Assembly: GCF_900129325.1 (NCBI RefSeq)
Contig: NZ_FQUP01000001.1
Location: 434,001 to 498,000 of the forward strand
Reading direction: 5' to 3'
DNA length: 64,000 nt
Source of the DNA: Kaistia soli DSM 19436
Lineage (GTDB): Bacteria; Pseudomonadota; Alphaproteobacteria; Rhizobiales; Kaistiaceae
Under the pieces are notes generated by a model. It worked only from the letters and a program-made list of their open reading frames with translations. It had not been told where the DNA came from and made no database searches. Shown piece by piece: positions 34,605-42,344 of the stretch (positions within the stretch are counted from its first letter, which is position 1; each line of letters begins with the position of its first letter). A program made the translations under genes and the position numbers.

Positions 34605-35159
34605 ATGAGCCGGATCGACGAAACGCTGCCCTTCATTCCCGTTCGCTTCGCCGTGCTCGCTGTATCCGACACCCGTTCGCTCGATACCGACAAGTCAGGC
34701 CAGACGCTGGCTGATCGGATCGTGGCGGCCGGCCATGAGTTGGTCGAACGGGCGATCGTTCCCGACGATGTCGAGGAGATCCGCGCCATCGTCAGCTGCT
34801 GGATCGCCGAACCGACCATCGACGCGATCATTACGACGGGCGGTACCGGCTTCACCGGCCGAGACGTGACGCCGGAGGCGATCGAACCCTTGTTCGAGAA
34901 GCGGATGGAGGGCTTTTCGGCGGTCTTCCACCGCATCAGCTATGACAAGATCGGCACGTCGACGGTGCAGTCGCGCGCCACCGCGGGCCTCGCCAATGCG
35001 ACGTTCATCTTCGTCATTCCGGGTTCGACCGGTGCCTGCAAGGATGCTTTCGACGGCATCATCGCGCCGCAATTCGACTATCGCCACCAGCCCTGCAACT
35101 TCGTCGAGATCATGCCGCGCCTCGACGAGCACCTGAAGCGCGGGAAGCTCCGCGCCTGA
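34605..35159 (+). CDS. moaB: Molybdenum cofactor biosynthesis protein B
   Basis: A 184-residue MoaB/MogA-fold protein that adenylylates or inserts molybdenum in molybdopterin. Family motifs are VLAVSDTRSLDTDKSGQTLA near 18-37, TTGGTGFTGRDVTPEA near 74-89 (MPT/AMP loop), AVFHRISYDKIGTSTVQSRA, and FVIPGSTGACKDAFDGIIAPQ. ATG 34605 has GGAG 8 bases upstream; the frame further 5' overlaps ispE and is not related. No other moa genes are nearby, so it is an isolated cofactor gene probably co-transcribed with ispE. Confidence 0.93.
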   Translation: MSRIDETLPFIPVRFAVLAVSDTRSLDTDKSGQTLADRIVAAGHELVERAIVPDDVEEIRAIVSCWIAEPTIDAIITTGGTGFTGRDVTPEAIEPLFEKRMEGFSAVFHRISYDKIGTSTVQSRATAGLANATFIFVIPGSTGACKDAFDGIIAPQFDYRHQPCNFVEIMPRLDEHLKRGKLRA

Positions 35160-35170
35160 GACGGCGGCGC

Positions 35171-35854
35171 TCAGCCTGCCAGCCGGCCGATCAGCTGCGG
35201 CGGCACACGCAAGACGAACAGCGCGATGCAGGCCGAGTTGCGCAGCACGGCGGCGCCTTGACGCCCTGGCGCATCGCCACGCAGAACAGCGCGGGCGCGC
35301 AGGAAAGACAGCCTCTGCCGGCCGATGCGACGGGCGAGATCGACATCGACCATGCCCGGCAACGCGCGGTGGCCCCCGATCTCGCGATAGAGTCGCGCCG
35401 TCAACAGCAGTCCCTGATCGAGATAGGGCGCCGTGAACAGCCGCGCCCGCAGCGACGCCATCACCTCGGCAAGCCGGGCGCGAAAGCCGAAATCGGCGCG
35501 CGCATGGCGAAAGGCGGCGGCGCGACGCGTATCGCCGGCCATCTGCACACGGTCGATGAAATCATGCGCCTCGCGCTGCCAGGCCGGATCGAGCGCAACG
35601 TGTGGCGACAGGAACAGCAGCCAATCCGAACGGGCCGTTGCAGCTGCCGCAGCGAGATCTGGCCCGAGATCAGCACTGCCGCGCAGGAAGCGGCAGCCGG
35701 CTGCGTCGGCGACAAGGGCGGTTCCATCCGTCGAGCCGCCGTCGACGACGATCACCTCCCGCACCATGCCGTCAGCGGCGGCAGGCACCAGCGCGGCCAA
35801 TGCATGGGCGAGCGCCGTCTCGTCGTCGCAAGTCGGGATGATCACGCTAATCAT
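35171..35854 (-). CDS. Family 2 glycosyltransferase
   Basis: A 227-residue GT-A fold glycosyltransferase. The N-terminal ISVIIPTCDDETALAHALA and VREVIVVDGGSTDGTALVAD (residues 2-20 and 31-50) are GT2 nucleotide-sugar contacts; a DxD-like position falls near LLFLSPHVALD. The C-terminus has hydrophobic stretches (SACIALFVLRVPPQLIGRL) but no clear transmembrane pair. Donor and acceptor are unknown. It is convergent with moaB (11 bases between stops) and divergent from the radical SAM gene. Confidence 0.83.
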   Translation of the reverse strand: MISVIIPTCDDETALAHALAALVPAAADGMVREVIVVDGGSTDGTALVADAAGCRFLRGSADLGPDLAAAAATARSDWLLFLSPHVALDPAWQREAHDFIDRVQMAGDTRRAAAFRHARADFGFRARLAEVMASLRARLFTAPYLDQGLLLTARLYREIGGHRALPGMVDVDLARRIGRQRLSFLRARAVLRGDAPGRQGAAVLRNSACIALFVLRVPPQLIGRLAG

Positions 35855-35924
35855 CCTGCAATCTTAACGGCAATTTTCACCAGTCGCGACGCGAATGCGC
35901 AGAACTCTGCGGCTTTCAGTTAAT

Positions 35925-35939
35925 GTTCTTGCTTTGTTC
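35925..35939 (+). promoter_or_regulatory. LexA (SOS) box, GTTC-N7-GTTC
   Basis: GTTCTTGCTTTGTTC is a perfect GTTC-N7-GTTC direct repeat. TTGCTT (35930-35935) with TATCTA (35952-35957) could be the promoter, in which case LexA would cover the -35. It lies 26 bases before the radical SAM start at 35965 and 71 bases from the divergent GT2 start. Confidence 0.78.
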
Positions 35940-35964
35940 TTATTGTGCGGCTATCTATCGATGC

Positions 35965-37095
35965 ATGTCGCTCGCCCGCCCCCTCGATCCCGATCACGAT
36001 CCACTGCTGGTTGGCCTTGAGCGGCCCGGCATCGACCCCGAGCGCCGACGCGGCCGCGGAGCCGAGAGCAATACGTCCGGCCGGTTCGAACGGCTGCAAT
36101 CCATTCCTTTCGACGACGGCTGGGAATCGCTCGACGAGTTGCCGCCGTTCAAGACCGAGGTGCAGGCGGAAAAGGCGAAGGTGATCATCACCCGGAATGA
36201 TTCGCCGGACATCGCCTTCGATCGCTCGATCAACCCCTATCGCGGCTGCGAGCATGGCTGTGTCTACTGCTTCGCCCGGCCGAGCCACGCCTATATGGGC
36301 CTTTCCGCCGGGCTCGACTTCGAATCGAAGCTGTTCTTCAAGCCCGAGGCGGCGGCTCTGCTGGAGAAGGAGCTTTCGGCCTCTTCCTACCGGCCGCGCA
36401 CCATCGCGATCGGCACCAATACCGACCCCTATCAGCCGATCGAGCGCCAACACAGGATGATGCGCGACATCCTGGAAGTGCTGGAGCGCTTCAATCATCC
36501 GGTCGGAATCGTCACCAAATCGGCGCTCGTGCTGCGCGATATCGACATTCTCCAGCGCATGGCCGAGCGCGGCCTCGCGAAGGTAGCCCTGTCGGTGACG
36601 ACGCTCGACCGCCGCCTTGCCCGCGCAATGGAGCCGCGCGCCGCGACGCCGACGCGGCGGCTGGAGGCGATCCGTGGCCTCGCCGAGGCCGGCATTCCCG
36701 TCGGCGTTCTGACGGCGCCGATCATCCCTGCGCTCAACGATTCCGAGATCGAGCGCATCCTCGACGCCGCCGCAGCCGCCGGCGCGACGGAGGCGGGTTA
36801 TGTGCTGCTGCGCCTGCCACTCGAAGTCAGCGAGCTCTTCCGCGAATGGCTGTTGCGGCATTATCCCGATCGCTATCGCCACGTCCTGTCGGTTCTGCGC
36901 TCGATGCGCGGCGGCAAGGATTATGATTCGACCTTCGGCAAACGCCAGAAGGGCGACGGCCCCTATGCCTGGCAGATCGGCCGCCGCTTCGAGATTGCCA
37001 CCAAGCGTCTCGGCCTCAACCGCCGCAACCTGAAGCTCCGCACCGACCTGTTCTCGCCTCCGGCAAAGGCCGAGTCGCAACTGAACTTGTTCTAG
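35965..37095 (+). CDS. PA0069-family radical SAM protein, predicted SOS-regulated
   Basis: A 376-residue radical S-adenosylmethionine enzyme of the PA0069 family, related to spore photoproduct lyase. The cluster motif C-x3-C-x2-C is complete in YRGCEHGCVYCFARPSHAY near 93-111, and IGTNTDPYQPIE, AKVALSVTTLDRRLARAMEP and TGVL-like strand ends follow the TIM barrel. The C-terminus LKLRTDLFSPP...QLNLF is typical. The ATG at 35965 is preferred, because the longer frame's ATG (35923) lies inside the LexA box. Its reaction is not established; an SOS operator plus the SPL relationship suggests nucleic acid repair, which is inference. Confidence 0.87.
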   Translation: MSLARPLDPDHDPLLVGLERPGIDPERRRGRGAESNTSGRFERLQSIPFDDGWESLDELPPFKTEVQAEKAKVIITRNDSPDIAFDRSINPYRGCEHGCVYCFARPSHAYMGLSAGLDFESKLFFKPEAAALLEKELSASSYRPRTIAIGTNTDPYQPIERQHRMMRDILEVLERFNHPVGIVTKSALVLRDIDILQRMAERGLAKVALSVTTLDRRLARAMEPRAATPTRRLEAIRGLAEAGIPVGVLTAPIIPALNDSEIERILDAAAAAGATEAGYVLLRLPLEVSELFREWLLRHYPDRYRHVLSVLRSMRGGKDYDSTFGKRQKGDGPYAWQIGRRFEIATKRLGLNRRNLKLRTDLFSPPAKAESQLNLF

Positions 37096-37179
37096 GTTTG
37101 GGAAGGGCTGCGCGGCGCCTCCTTACCCCGCGCCACGACGCCGCCTTGCCTCGGCCATGACATCCGGCGATTCTTCGGC

Positions 37180-37890
37180 ATGGCCAGACGCCCCGCCGAT
37201 TCGCTGCCGCTTTTCGAGCTGCCGCCCGCGCCGACCGATGCGATCGAGCGACGGTTGCGGCGGTCCGGCCTCCGGGCGATCGCGGGCGTGGACGAAGCCG
37301 GACGCGGGCCGCTGGCCGGCCCGGTCGTGGCGGCCGCGGTGATTCTCGATCCGAAGCGGGTGCCGCCTGGCCTCGACGATTCCAAGAAGCTCGACCGCGC
37401 GGCGCGCGAAGCGCTGTTCACGGTCATCATGGCAACGTCGATCGTTTCGGTAGCCGCGGGTTCGGTCACCCGCATCTGCACGACCGATATCCGCCAGGCG
37501 ACGCTCTGGGCGATGCGCCAGGCGGTGGCGGGTCTCAGCCATGCTGCCGAGCACGCCATAATCGACGGCATCGACGTTCCCCCAGGGCTCGCCTGCCCGG
37601 GCGAGGCCTTCGTCAAGGGCGACGCCCGGTCGGTCTCGATCGCGGCGGCCTCAATCGTCGCCAAGGTCACCCGCGACCGGATGATGATCCGCGCGGCAAC
37701 GCATTATCCTGTCTATGGCTTCGAGCGCCACATGGGTTACGGCACACCGGCGCATCTGACGGCGCTCGGGACGCATGGCGCCACGCCGCTGCACCGCTCG
37801 ACCTTTGCGCCGATCCGCGCCCTGCTCGAAGGCTGCGCCCCGGCGGCGCTGATGGCGGAGAATGATCTGCTGGCCGAGGCGGTTGGCTGA
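37180..37890 (+). CDS. rnhB: Ribonuclease HII
   Basis: A 236-residue RNase HII that cuts RNA, including single ribonucleotides, in RNA:DNA duplexes. The catalytic acid residues are in [20 protein letters not shown] near 34-53 (D and E), DDSKKL, and [10 protein letters not shown] near 128; the GRGPLAG contact motif and [17 protein letters not shown] near 150-167 are diagnostic. A 25-residue N-terminal extension precedes the domain. The gene is 84 bases after the radical SAM gene and converges with the atp operon, with a shared hairpin terminator between. Confidence 0.95.
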   Translation: MARRPADSLPLFELPPAPTDAIERRLRRSGLRAIAGVDEAGRGPLAGPVVAAAVILDPKRVPPGLDDSKKLDRAAREALFTVIMATSIVSVAAGSVTRICTTDIRQATLWAMRQAVAGLSHAAEHAIIDGIDVPPGLACPGEAFVKGDARSVSIAAASIVAKVTRDRMMIRAATHYPVYGFERHMGYGTPAHLTALGTHGATPLHRSTFAPIRALLEGCAPAALMAENDLLAEAVG

Positions 37891-37964
37891 CATTTTCGCC
37901 CCGCCTGTACTGCACCCCGACCTAAGCGCCGGGGTTCGACCCAACGCCCGTCACACCAAAAGCA

Positions 37965-37989
37965 AACAGCCGGGCAATGCCCGGCCGTT
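37965..37989 (-). terminator. Terminator between rnhB and the atp operon
   Basis: GCCGGGC (37969-37975) and GCCCGGC (37979-37985) form a 7-bp stem around AAT, extended by AAC/GTT after one mismatch. Read from the minus strand it is followed by a T-rich tail (TGTTTGCTTTT), so it should end the atp transcript; it may also slow rnhB read-through. Confidence 0.8.
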
Positions 37990-38013
37990 TCGATCGCTCA
38001 TCCGTCACTCGCC

Positions 38014-38499
38014 TCAGTTGAGACGGTTGCGGACATCATTGATGGCGGAGGTGACAAGCTCTGCCGCCGCATCGCCCTTGAGGCGGGCAGAGAGGATCTT
38101 CTCAGCAGCCGCAACGGCCAGATCGGCGGACAGCGAGCGAACTTCCTGCATCGCCTGATGCTCGGCCTGGGTGATCTTGTCTTCCGCCATCTTTGTGCGG
38201 CGGGTGACGTAGTCTTCCATCGCGGTCTTGGCTTCCTCGGCGAGCGCGGCGGCTTCACGGCCCGCCTGGTCGACGATTTCGCGCGCCTCGACTTCGGCGT
38301 CGCGTGCCTTCTTCTGATACTCGGCGAGCAACAGTGCCGCCTCGGCGCGGAGCCGCTTGGCCTCGTCCAGCTCCTTGGCGATGGCGCCGGCGCGGTTGTC
38401 GAGCGCCTTGGCGACCGTCTTGTGAACGCCAAGATAGCCGAGCAGGACCAGGAACAGGATCAGGCCGACGAGGGCAAAGAATGTCGCATCGAACTCCAT
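38014..38499 (-). CDS. atpF: F0F1 ATP synthase subunit b
   Basis: A 161-residue peripheral-stalk subunit. An N-terminal membrane helix (FFALVGLILFLVLLGYL, residues 6-22) is followed by a long charged coiled coil (ELDEAKRLRAEAALLLAEYQ and the Glu/Ala-rich heptads to about 150) that couples F1 to F0. It ends at the terminal hairpin of the operon. It is preceded by the paralogous b' subunit 10 bases upstream, a pairing characteristic of alphaproteobacteria and photosynthetic bacteria, where b and b' form a heterodimer. Confidence 0.95.
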   Translation of the reverse strand: MEFDATFFALVGLILFLVLLGYLGVHKTVAKALDNRAGAIAKELDEAKRLRAEAALLLAEYQKKARDAEVEAREIVDQAGREAAALAEEAKTAMEDYVTRRTKMAEDKITQAEHQAMQEVRSLSADLAVAAAEKILSARLKGDAAAELVTSAINDVRNRLN

Positions 38500-38509
38500 G
38501 GCGTCGTCC

Positions 38510-39172
38510 TCAGCTGCCGCGAACGGTCGAAACCGCCGCAGAGACTTCCTCGGGGCTCGGCTGCTGGCCGATCAGCGCGTGAACGACGGCACCGGCTGCC
38601 TCCTCGGCGATCGCGCCGACATCGGCGAGCGCCTTTGTCTTGATGGCGCCAATCCGGCTTTCGGCGTCGGCGAGCTTGGCCGCAAGTTCGGCCTCGATCG
38701 CATGACGACGTGCGTCCGCCTCGGCCTTCGCCTTGTCGGTCGCGGCCTGCGCGATCTGATGCGACGAAGCGCGCGCATCCGCCAGCGCCTTCTCGTAAGC
38801 CGAGAGCGCGGTGTCGGACTGCAGGCGCAGACGCTGCGCCTCGGAGATGTCGCCGGCAATCTTGGCCGCGCGCCCCTCGACGATCTCCGCAATCTGCGGC
38901 ACGACGAGGCGCTTCATCAGGAGATAGAGCGCACCGAAGCAGATCACGAACCAGAAGATCTGGGACGGGAACGTATGCGTGTCGAAGGGCGGGAACGGGC
39001 CTTTGTGCCCTTCCGGCGCGCCGACGGCGCTATGCGTTGCATCCGTCGGAGACGGTGCATGCGGAGCCGCTTCGGGCCCCGGCGGCGGCGGAGGCGCCGA
39101 ATCCGGCTGCGGAGCGGCCGGCGCCGGAGGCGCGGCTTCCTGGGCCGATGCGGACGTGACGAGCCAAGTCAT
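38510..39172 (-). CDS. atpF': F0F1 ATP synthase subunit b'
   Basis: A 220-residue second peripheral-stalk subunit, the partner of b. A Pro/Ala-rich N-terminal segment (residues 10-60) precedes the membrane helix (FPSQIFWFVICFGALYLLM near 72-90) and the long coiled coil. The Pro-rich leader is longer than in the b subunit and is a known trait of b' proteins. The start is uncertain: ATG 39202 exists, but it is buried in a 10-bp palindrome, so the next ATG at 39172 (MTWLVTSASA) is given; neither has a good Shine-Dalgarno. It lies between atpE and atpF. Confidence 0.88.
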   Translation of the reverse strand: MTWLVTSASAQEAAPPAPAAPQPDSAPPPPPGPEAAPHAPSPTDATHSAVGAPEGHKGPFPPFDTHTFPSQIFWFVICFGALYLLMKRLVVPQIAEIVEGRAAKIAGDISEAQRLRLQSDTALSAYEKALADARASSHQIAQAATDKAKAEADARRHAIEAELAAKLADAESRIGAIKTKALADVGAIAEEAAGAVVHALIGQQPSPEEVSAAVSTVRGS

Positions 39173-39200
39173 CTGGGACCCCGAATCGAGGAAGAACGTC

Positions 39201-39225
39201 ATGCGGCGGCAGGACGCCGCCGCAT
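39201..39225 (-). promoter_or_regulatory. Intercistronic palindrome between atpE and atpF'
   Basis: A perfect 10-bp stem (ATGCGGCGGC at 39201-39210 with GCCGCCGCAT at 39216-39225) around a 5-base loop. It stands 41 bases after the atpE stop and hides the upstream atpF' ATG. It could stabilise or trim the mRNA so that c subunits outnumber b'. Confidence 0.55.
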
Positions 39226-39266
39226 GAGGAACCGGGAAGCAGCTGCCGAGAGCAGCCGCTCCGAAA

Positions 39267-39494
39267 TCAGACGACGAACAGCAGCAGCAGGGCGACGAGC
39301 AGCGAGAAGATGCCCAGCGCTTCCGTCACGGCGAAGCCGAGGATGAGGCGGCCGAACTGACCGTCGGCAGCCGACGGATTGCGCAGCGCACCCGACAGGA
39401 AGCTGCCGAAGATGTTGCCGAGGCCGAGGGCCGCACCCGCCATGCCAAAGCAGGCGAGACCAGCACCGATGAACTTCGCGGCTTCCGCTTCCAT
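39267..39494 (-). CDS. atpE: F0F1 ATP synthase subunit c
   Basis: A 75-residue proteolipid, two membrane helices with the polar loop RNPSAADGQ between them. The first helix has the GxGxG-like [20 protein letters not shown]; the second contains the proton-carrying carboxylate Glu in [21 protein letters not shown] start at 39494 ([10 protein letters not shown]), which has AAAGGAG 7 bases upstream; the ATG at 39500 is too close to it. Many copies form the rotor ring, which may explain the palindrome behind the gene. Confidence 0.95.
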   Translation of the reverse strand: MEAEAAKFIGAGLACFGMAGAALGLGNIFGSFLSGALRNPSAADGQFGRLILGFAVTEALGIFSLLVALLLLFVV

Positions 39495-39550
39495 TTCCAT
39501 TCTCCTTTGAAGGTAATTCAGTCTGATGAAATCTGTCCGCCTGCCCCGGC

Positions 39551-40303
39551 TCAGTGGCCGGGATGCAGGGCGTCGTTCAGGTACATGCAGGTCAGGATCG
39601 TGAAGACATAGGCCTGCAGGAAAGCGACGAGGAATTCGAGCGCCGTCAGCGCCACCGTCATGATCAGCGGGACGATCGCGCCGCCGATGCCAGCAACGCC
39701 GAGCCCCGCCAGCGTCACCACGAAGCCCGCAAAGACCTTGAGCGTGATGTGGCCGGCCAGCATGTTGGCGAAGAGACGGACGGAGAGGCTGATCGGACGC
39801 GAGAGGAACGAGATGACCTCGATCGCGGAAACCAGCGGAATGACCGCGCCCGGCACGCCGCTCGGCACGAACAGGCCGAGAAAATGCGCCCCATGGCGGT
39901 AGAAGCCGTAGCCGACGACCACGAGCATCACGGTCATCGCCAGCGCGAAGGTGATGATGATCTGGCTCGTTGCCGTCAGGAAATACGGGAACATGCCGAA
40001 CAGGTTGGCCGTCAGAATGAACATGAACAGCGAGAAGACGAACGGGAAGAACCGCATGCCCTCCGTGCCGGCCGACGACTTCAGCGTCGAGGCGACGAAC
40101 TCATAGGCGAGTTCGGCAACCGACTGGACGCGGCCGGGAACCAGCGACTTCTTGGTGGTGGCGAGATAGAGGAAACCGGTCACGACCGCCACATTGGCGA
40201 CCATGCTCAAAGCCGAATTGGTGAAATGGAACTCCATTCCGCCGAACTGGCCGAGCGGGAAATACTCGTGGATCTGAAACTGATGGATCGGATCGTTCGC
40301 CAC
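39551..40303 (-). CDS. atpB: F0F1 ATP synthase subunit a
   Basis: A 250-residue multi-span membrane subunit that forms the proton half-channels. The opening [17 protein letters not shown] is typical of alphaproteobacteria. The essential Arg is in [20 protein letters not shown] near 165-184. It starts with GTG at 40303. Hydrophobic segments at about 26-47, 80-105, 113-140, 190-215 and 220-243 match the family. The stop is 56 bases before the atpE start. Confidence 0.95.
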   Translation of the reverse strand: MANDPIHQFQIHEYFPLGQFGGMEFHFTNSALSMVANVAVVTGFLYLATTKKSLVPGRVQSVAELAYEFVASTLKSSAGTEGMRFFPFVFSLFMFILTANLFGMFPYFLTATSQIIITFALAMTVMLVVVGYGFYRHGAHFLGLFVPSGVPGAVIPLVSAIEVISFLSRPISLSVRLFANMLAGHITLKVFAGFVVTLAGLGVAGIGGAIVPLIMTVALTALEFLVAFLQAYVFTILTCMYLNDALHPGH

Positions 40304-40411
40304 CGAGCCCGCCTCTTCGCCTTAGTGCCCCGCCACGGCGAATGCCGCGGCGCTTTCGCCCGTCATGGCCGCGGTATTACCGCAGCGCATGTCGGTCGCG
40401 ACATGCCAATC

Positions 40412-40798
40412 TCACTTGCCGGAGCGCGGCTTCACCCGCTCTTCCGGCTGCGCCACTTTCCCGACCGCCCGCAGCACGTTCAAAACGCCTGCTGCGAAGC
40501 CGAGCAGAAGCAACCCGATCAATCCCCACGGGGCCGTTCCCAGCCATCGGTCGATCAGCCAGCCAAGACCGGCACCGACCAGCACGCCCGACGCAAACTC
40601 GCTCGCCACGCGAAGTGCAAAGCCCATGCCCTGCATTCCGCCAGATTTGGCGACGTCGGCCTTCGCCTGCTGCTTCGCCTCGGCCTCCGCCTTATCCAGC
40701 TTGCTGCCGAGAGCGCGCAGCCGTTCGGCGAGCGCAGCTTCTTCACGAGCAGTGGCCCTGCCGCTTTTCCCGTCCCCCGCCGATCCGTTGTCGCTCAT
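40412..40798 (-). CDS. atpI: AtpI/AtpZ-family ATP synthase assembly protein
   Basis: A 128-residue small membrane protein. Residues 15-55 are a charged helical N-terminus with alternating Ala/Glu/Lys, followed by two membrane segments (FASGVLVGAGLGWLIDRWLG near 68-87 and WGLIGLLLLGFAAGVLNVL near 92-110). This is the AtpI/AtpZ plan, helping c-ring assembly or Mg2+/Ca2+ handling. It is the first gene of the atp F0 operon, 108 bases before atpB, and follows the promoter at 40868-40896. Confidence 0.85.
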   Translation of the reverse strand: MSDNGSAGDGKSGRATAREEAALAERLRALGSKLDKAEAEAKQQAKADVAKSGGMQGMGFALRVASEFASGVLVGAGLGWLIDRWLGTAPWGLIGLLLLGFAAGVLNVLRAVGKVAQPEERVKPRSGK

Positions 40799-40867
40799 CG
40801 CGTCATCCTCGTCGGGTATCTGGAAAAGCCGTCAGACCGTTCTGCCTTCCCCCTTGAAACCGCGCGC

Positions 40868-40896
40868 ACAATAGTGACGGGCATAAATCGTGTCAA
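40868..40896 (-). promoter_or_regulatory. Strong sigma-70 promoter of the atp operon
   Basis: On the minus strand TTGACA (40891-40896) and TATTGT (40868-40873) are separated by exactly 17 bases: a perfect -35 and a 5-of-6 -10 element. Transcription would begin near 40861, about 63 bases before atpI. Confidence 0.8.
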
Positions 40897-41032
40897 GGCA
40901 GCGTGAACGCCACTTAAGTGTTTGATTCGGCTTATCTATTATACTGCCATCCACACCTTGTCCACCGCGCGCGGCCGAATCCGTCCGCCTTGGCCCTTCA
41001 AGCGAGGCTCGGCGCGTGCGACAAGAGCCGTC

Positions 41033-41548
41033 ATGGCGAGCCCACCAAAGCAGAGGCGTCCGCGCGACGCGGCGGCGATCGGCGCCCTTGTCGGCGCCGT
41101 CATAGAGCCGGTCTGCGCCAAGCGCGGCTTCGCGACGGCCGACCTGATTCAGGCCTGGGCCGAAGTCGTCGGGCCGCGCTATGCCCGGGCGACCCAGCCG
41201 GACAAGCTGATCTGGCCAAGGCGCGAGGCCGCGGCTGCCGGCGCCAATGCCCGTCAGGGTGCGACGCTGGTGGTGCGCGTCGATGCTGGCATGGCAATCT
41301 ATCTCCAGCATGAGACGGCTGTAATCCTCGAACGCGTCAACGGCTTCCTTGGCTTCGGCGCCGTCTCGGCGCTGCGGATTATCCAAGGCCCGGTCGACAC
41401 CCCTCCGCAGCCGAAGCGACCAAAGACAATATCGCCTGCGGCGGAGCGCGAGGCCGCTGCCGCGGTCGCCGACATCGAAAGCGACGGGCTGCGACAGGCG
41501 TTGGAGCGCCTGGGACGGGCGGTTTACGGCGAGGTCGAGCGATCGTGA
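41033..41548 (+). CDS. DUF721/DciA-family protein
   Basis: A 171-residue protein with the DUF721 (DciA) domain in its first about 110 residues (IGALVGAVIEPVCAKRGFAT, ADLIQAWAEVVGPRYARATQPDKL, ATLVVRVDAGMAIYLQHE) and an acidic, helical C-terminus. DciA loads the replicative helicase DnaB in bacteria lacking DnaC, but alphaproteobacterial members of the family are only presumed to share the role. The ATG at 41033 (MASPPKQRRP) is preferred over the long frame from 40922. It heads the group DUF721-dsbA-smc, an arrangement conserved in rhizobia. Confidence 0.82.
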   Translation: MASPPKQRRPRDAAAIGALVGAVIEPVCAKRGFATADLIQAWAEVVGPRYARATQPDKLIWPRREAAAAGANARQGATLVVRVDAGMAIYLQHETAVILERVNGFLGFGAVSALRIIQGPVDTPPQPKRPKTISPAAEREAAAAVADIESDGLRQALERLGRAVYGEVERS

Positions 41549-41654
41549 ACATGCGCGACCAGCAAAACGCCGCATTTTCACTGGCATTGTTCACCTGAGG
41601 CGTGGCAATCGTGGCGGCGAACCGATGTCGCTACTTTCCTGGGAGACTGAGACC

Positions 41655-42290
41655 GTGGACTTCAATCGCAGACAGTTTTTCATCCGGCTCGGCGCTGGCA
41701 CGCTGGCGGCCGGGGCTGTCGCCATGCTGCCCGCGGCGGCCTTCGCCGAAGACAAGGTCGATGTCGCCGAATTGCTGAAGCCCGGTCCGCTCGGCGATAT
41801 GTCGCTTGGCGACGAGAAGGCGCCGCACACGGTGGTGGAATACGCGTCCCTCACCTGCACGCACTGCAAGCATTTCCACGATACGACGTGGAAGCCGTTC
41901 AAGGAAAAGTACATCGACACCGGCAAGGTGCGCTTCATCCTGCGCGACTTCCCGCTCGATCCGCTGGCTACGGCCGGGTTCATGCTGGCGCATGCCGCCC
42001 CGAACAACAATTTCTTCCCGATGGTCGACCTGCTCTTCGACCAGCAGGACAAGTGGGCCTTCGTCGATGATCCGGTCTCGGCGCTGCAGCAGCTTTCCAA
42101 GCAGGTCGGTTTTACACAGGATACTTTCGAGCTCGCCTTGAAAAACCAGGCGCTGCTCGATGCAGTGAATGCGGTGAAGGATCGCGGCGCGACAACCTTC
42201 GGGGTCAATGCGACGCCGACCTTCTTCGTGGACGGGGTGAAAAAGCCGGGTGCGCTCTCGCTCGAGGATTTTGACGCGCTTCTTTCCTAG
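41655..42290 (+). CDS. DsbA-family thiol-disulfide oxidoreductase, Tat-exported
   Basis: A 211-residue periplasmic thioredoxin-fold protein. The N-terminus DFNRRQFFIRLGAGTLAAG is a twin-arginine (Tat) signal with the hydrophobic stretch and an Ala-x-Ala-like end (AAAFA-E). The active site is C-T-H-C in YASLTCTHCKHFHD near 68-81, and the cis-Pro loop is in NATPTFFVDG near 188-197. This is the DsbA/Thioredoxin_4 type. GTG 41655 is chosen, with GGGAG 9 bases upstream; ATG 41625 is an alternative. It precedes smc by 54 bases, a conserved rhizobial arrangement. Confidence 0.86.
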   Translation: MDFNRRQFFIRLGAGTLAAGAVAMLPAAAFAEDKVDVAELLKPGPLGDMSLGDEKAPHTVVEYASLTCTHCKHFHDTTWKPFKEKYIDTGKVRFILRDFPLDPLATAGFMLAHAAPNNNFFPMVDLLFDQQDKWAFVDDPVSALQQLSKQVGFTQDTFELALKNQALLDAVNAVKDRGATTFGVNATPTFFVDGVKKPGALSLEDFDALLS

Positions 42291-42304
42291 CGCCGCCTGC
42301 GCCA

Positions 42305-42331
42305 GGGGAACGGCCGGCTGGCCGTTGCCCC
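42305..42331 (+). terminator. Hairpin between the DsbA gene and smc
   Basis: GGGGAACGGCC (42305-42315) pairs with GGCCGTT-G-CCCC (42320-42331) with a single bulged G. There is no T tail. It may act as an attenuator or mRNA processing site ahead of smc. Confidence 0.4.
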
Positions 42332-42344
42332 GGGATGCGCGGCG

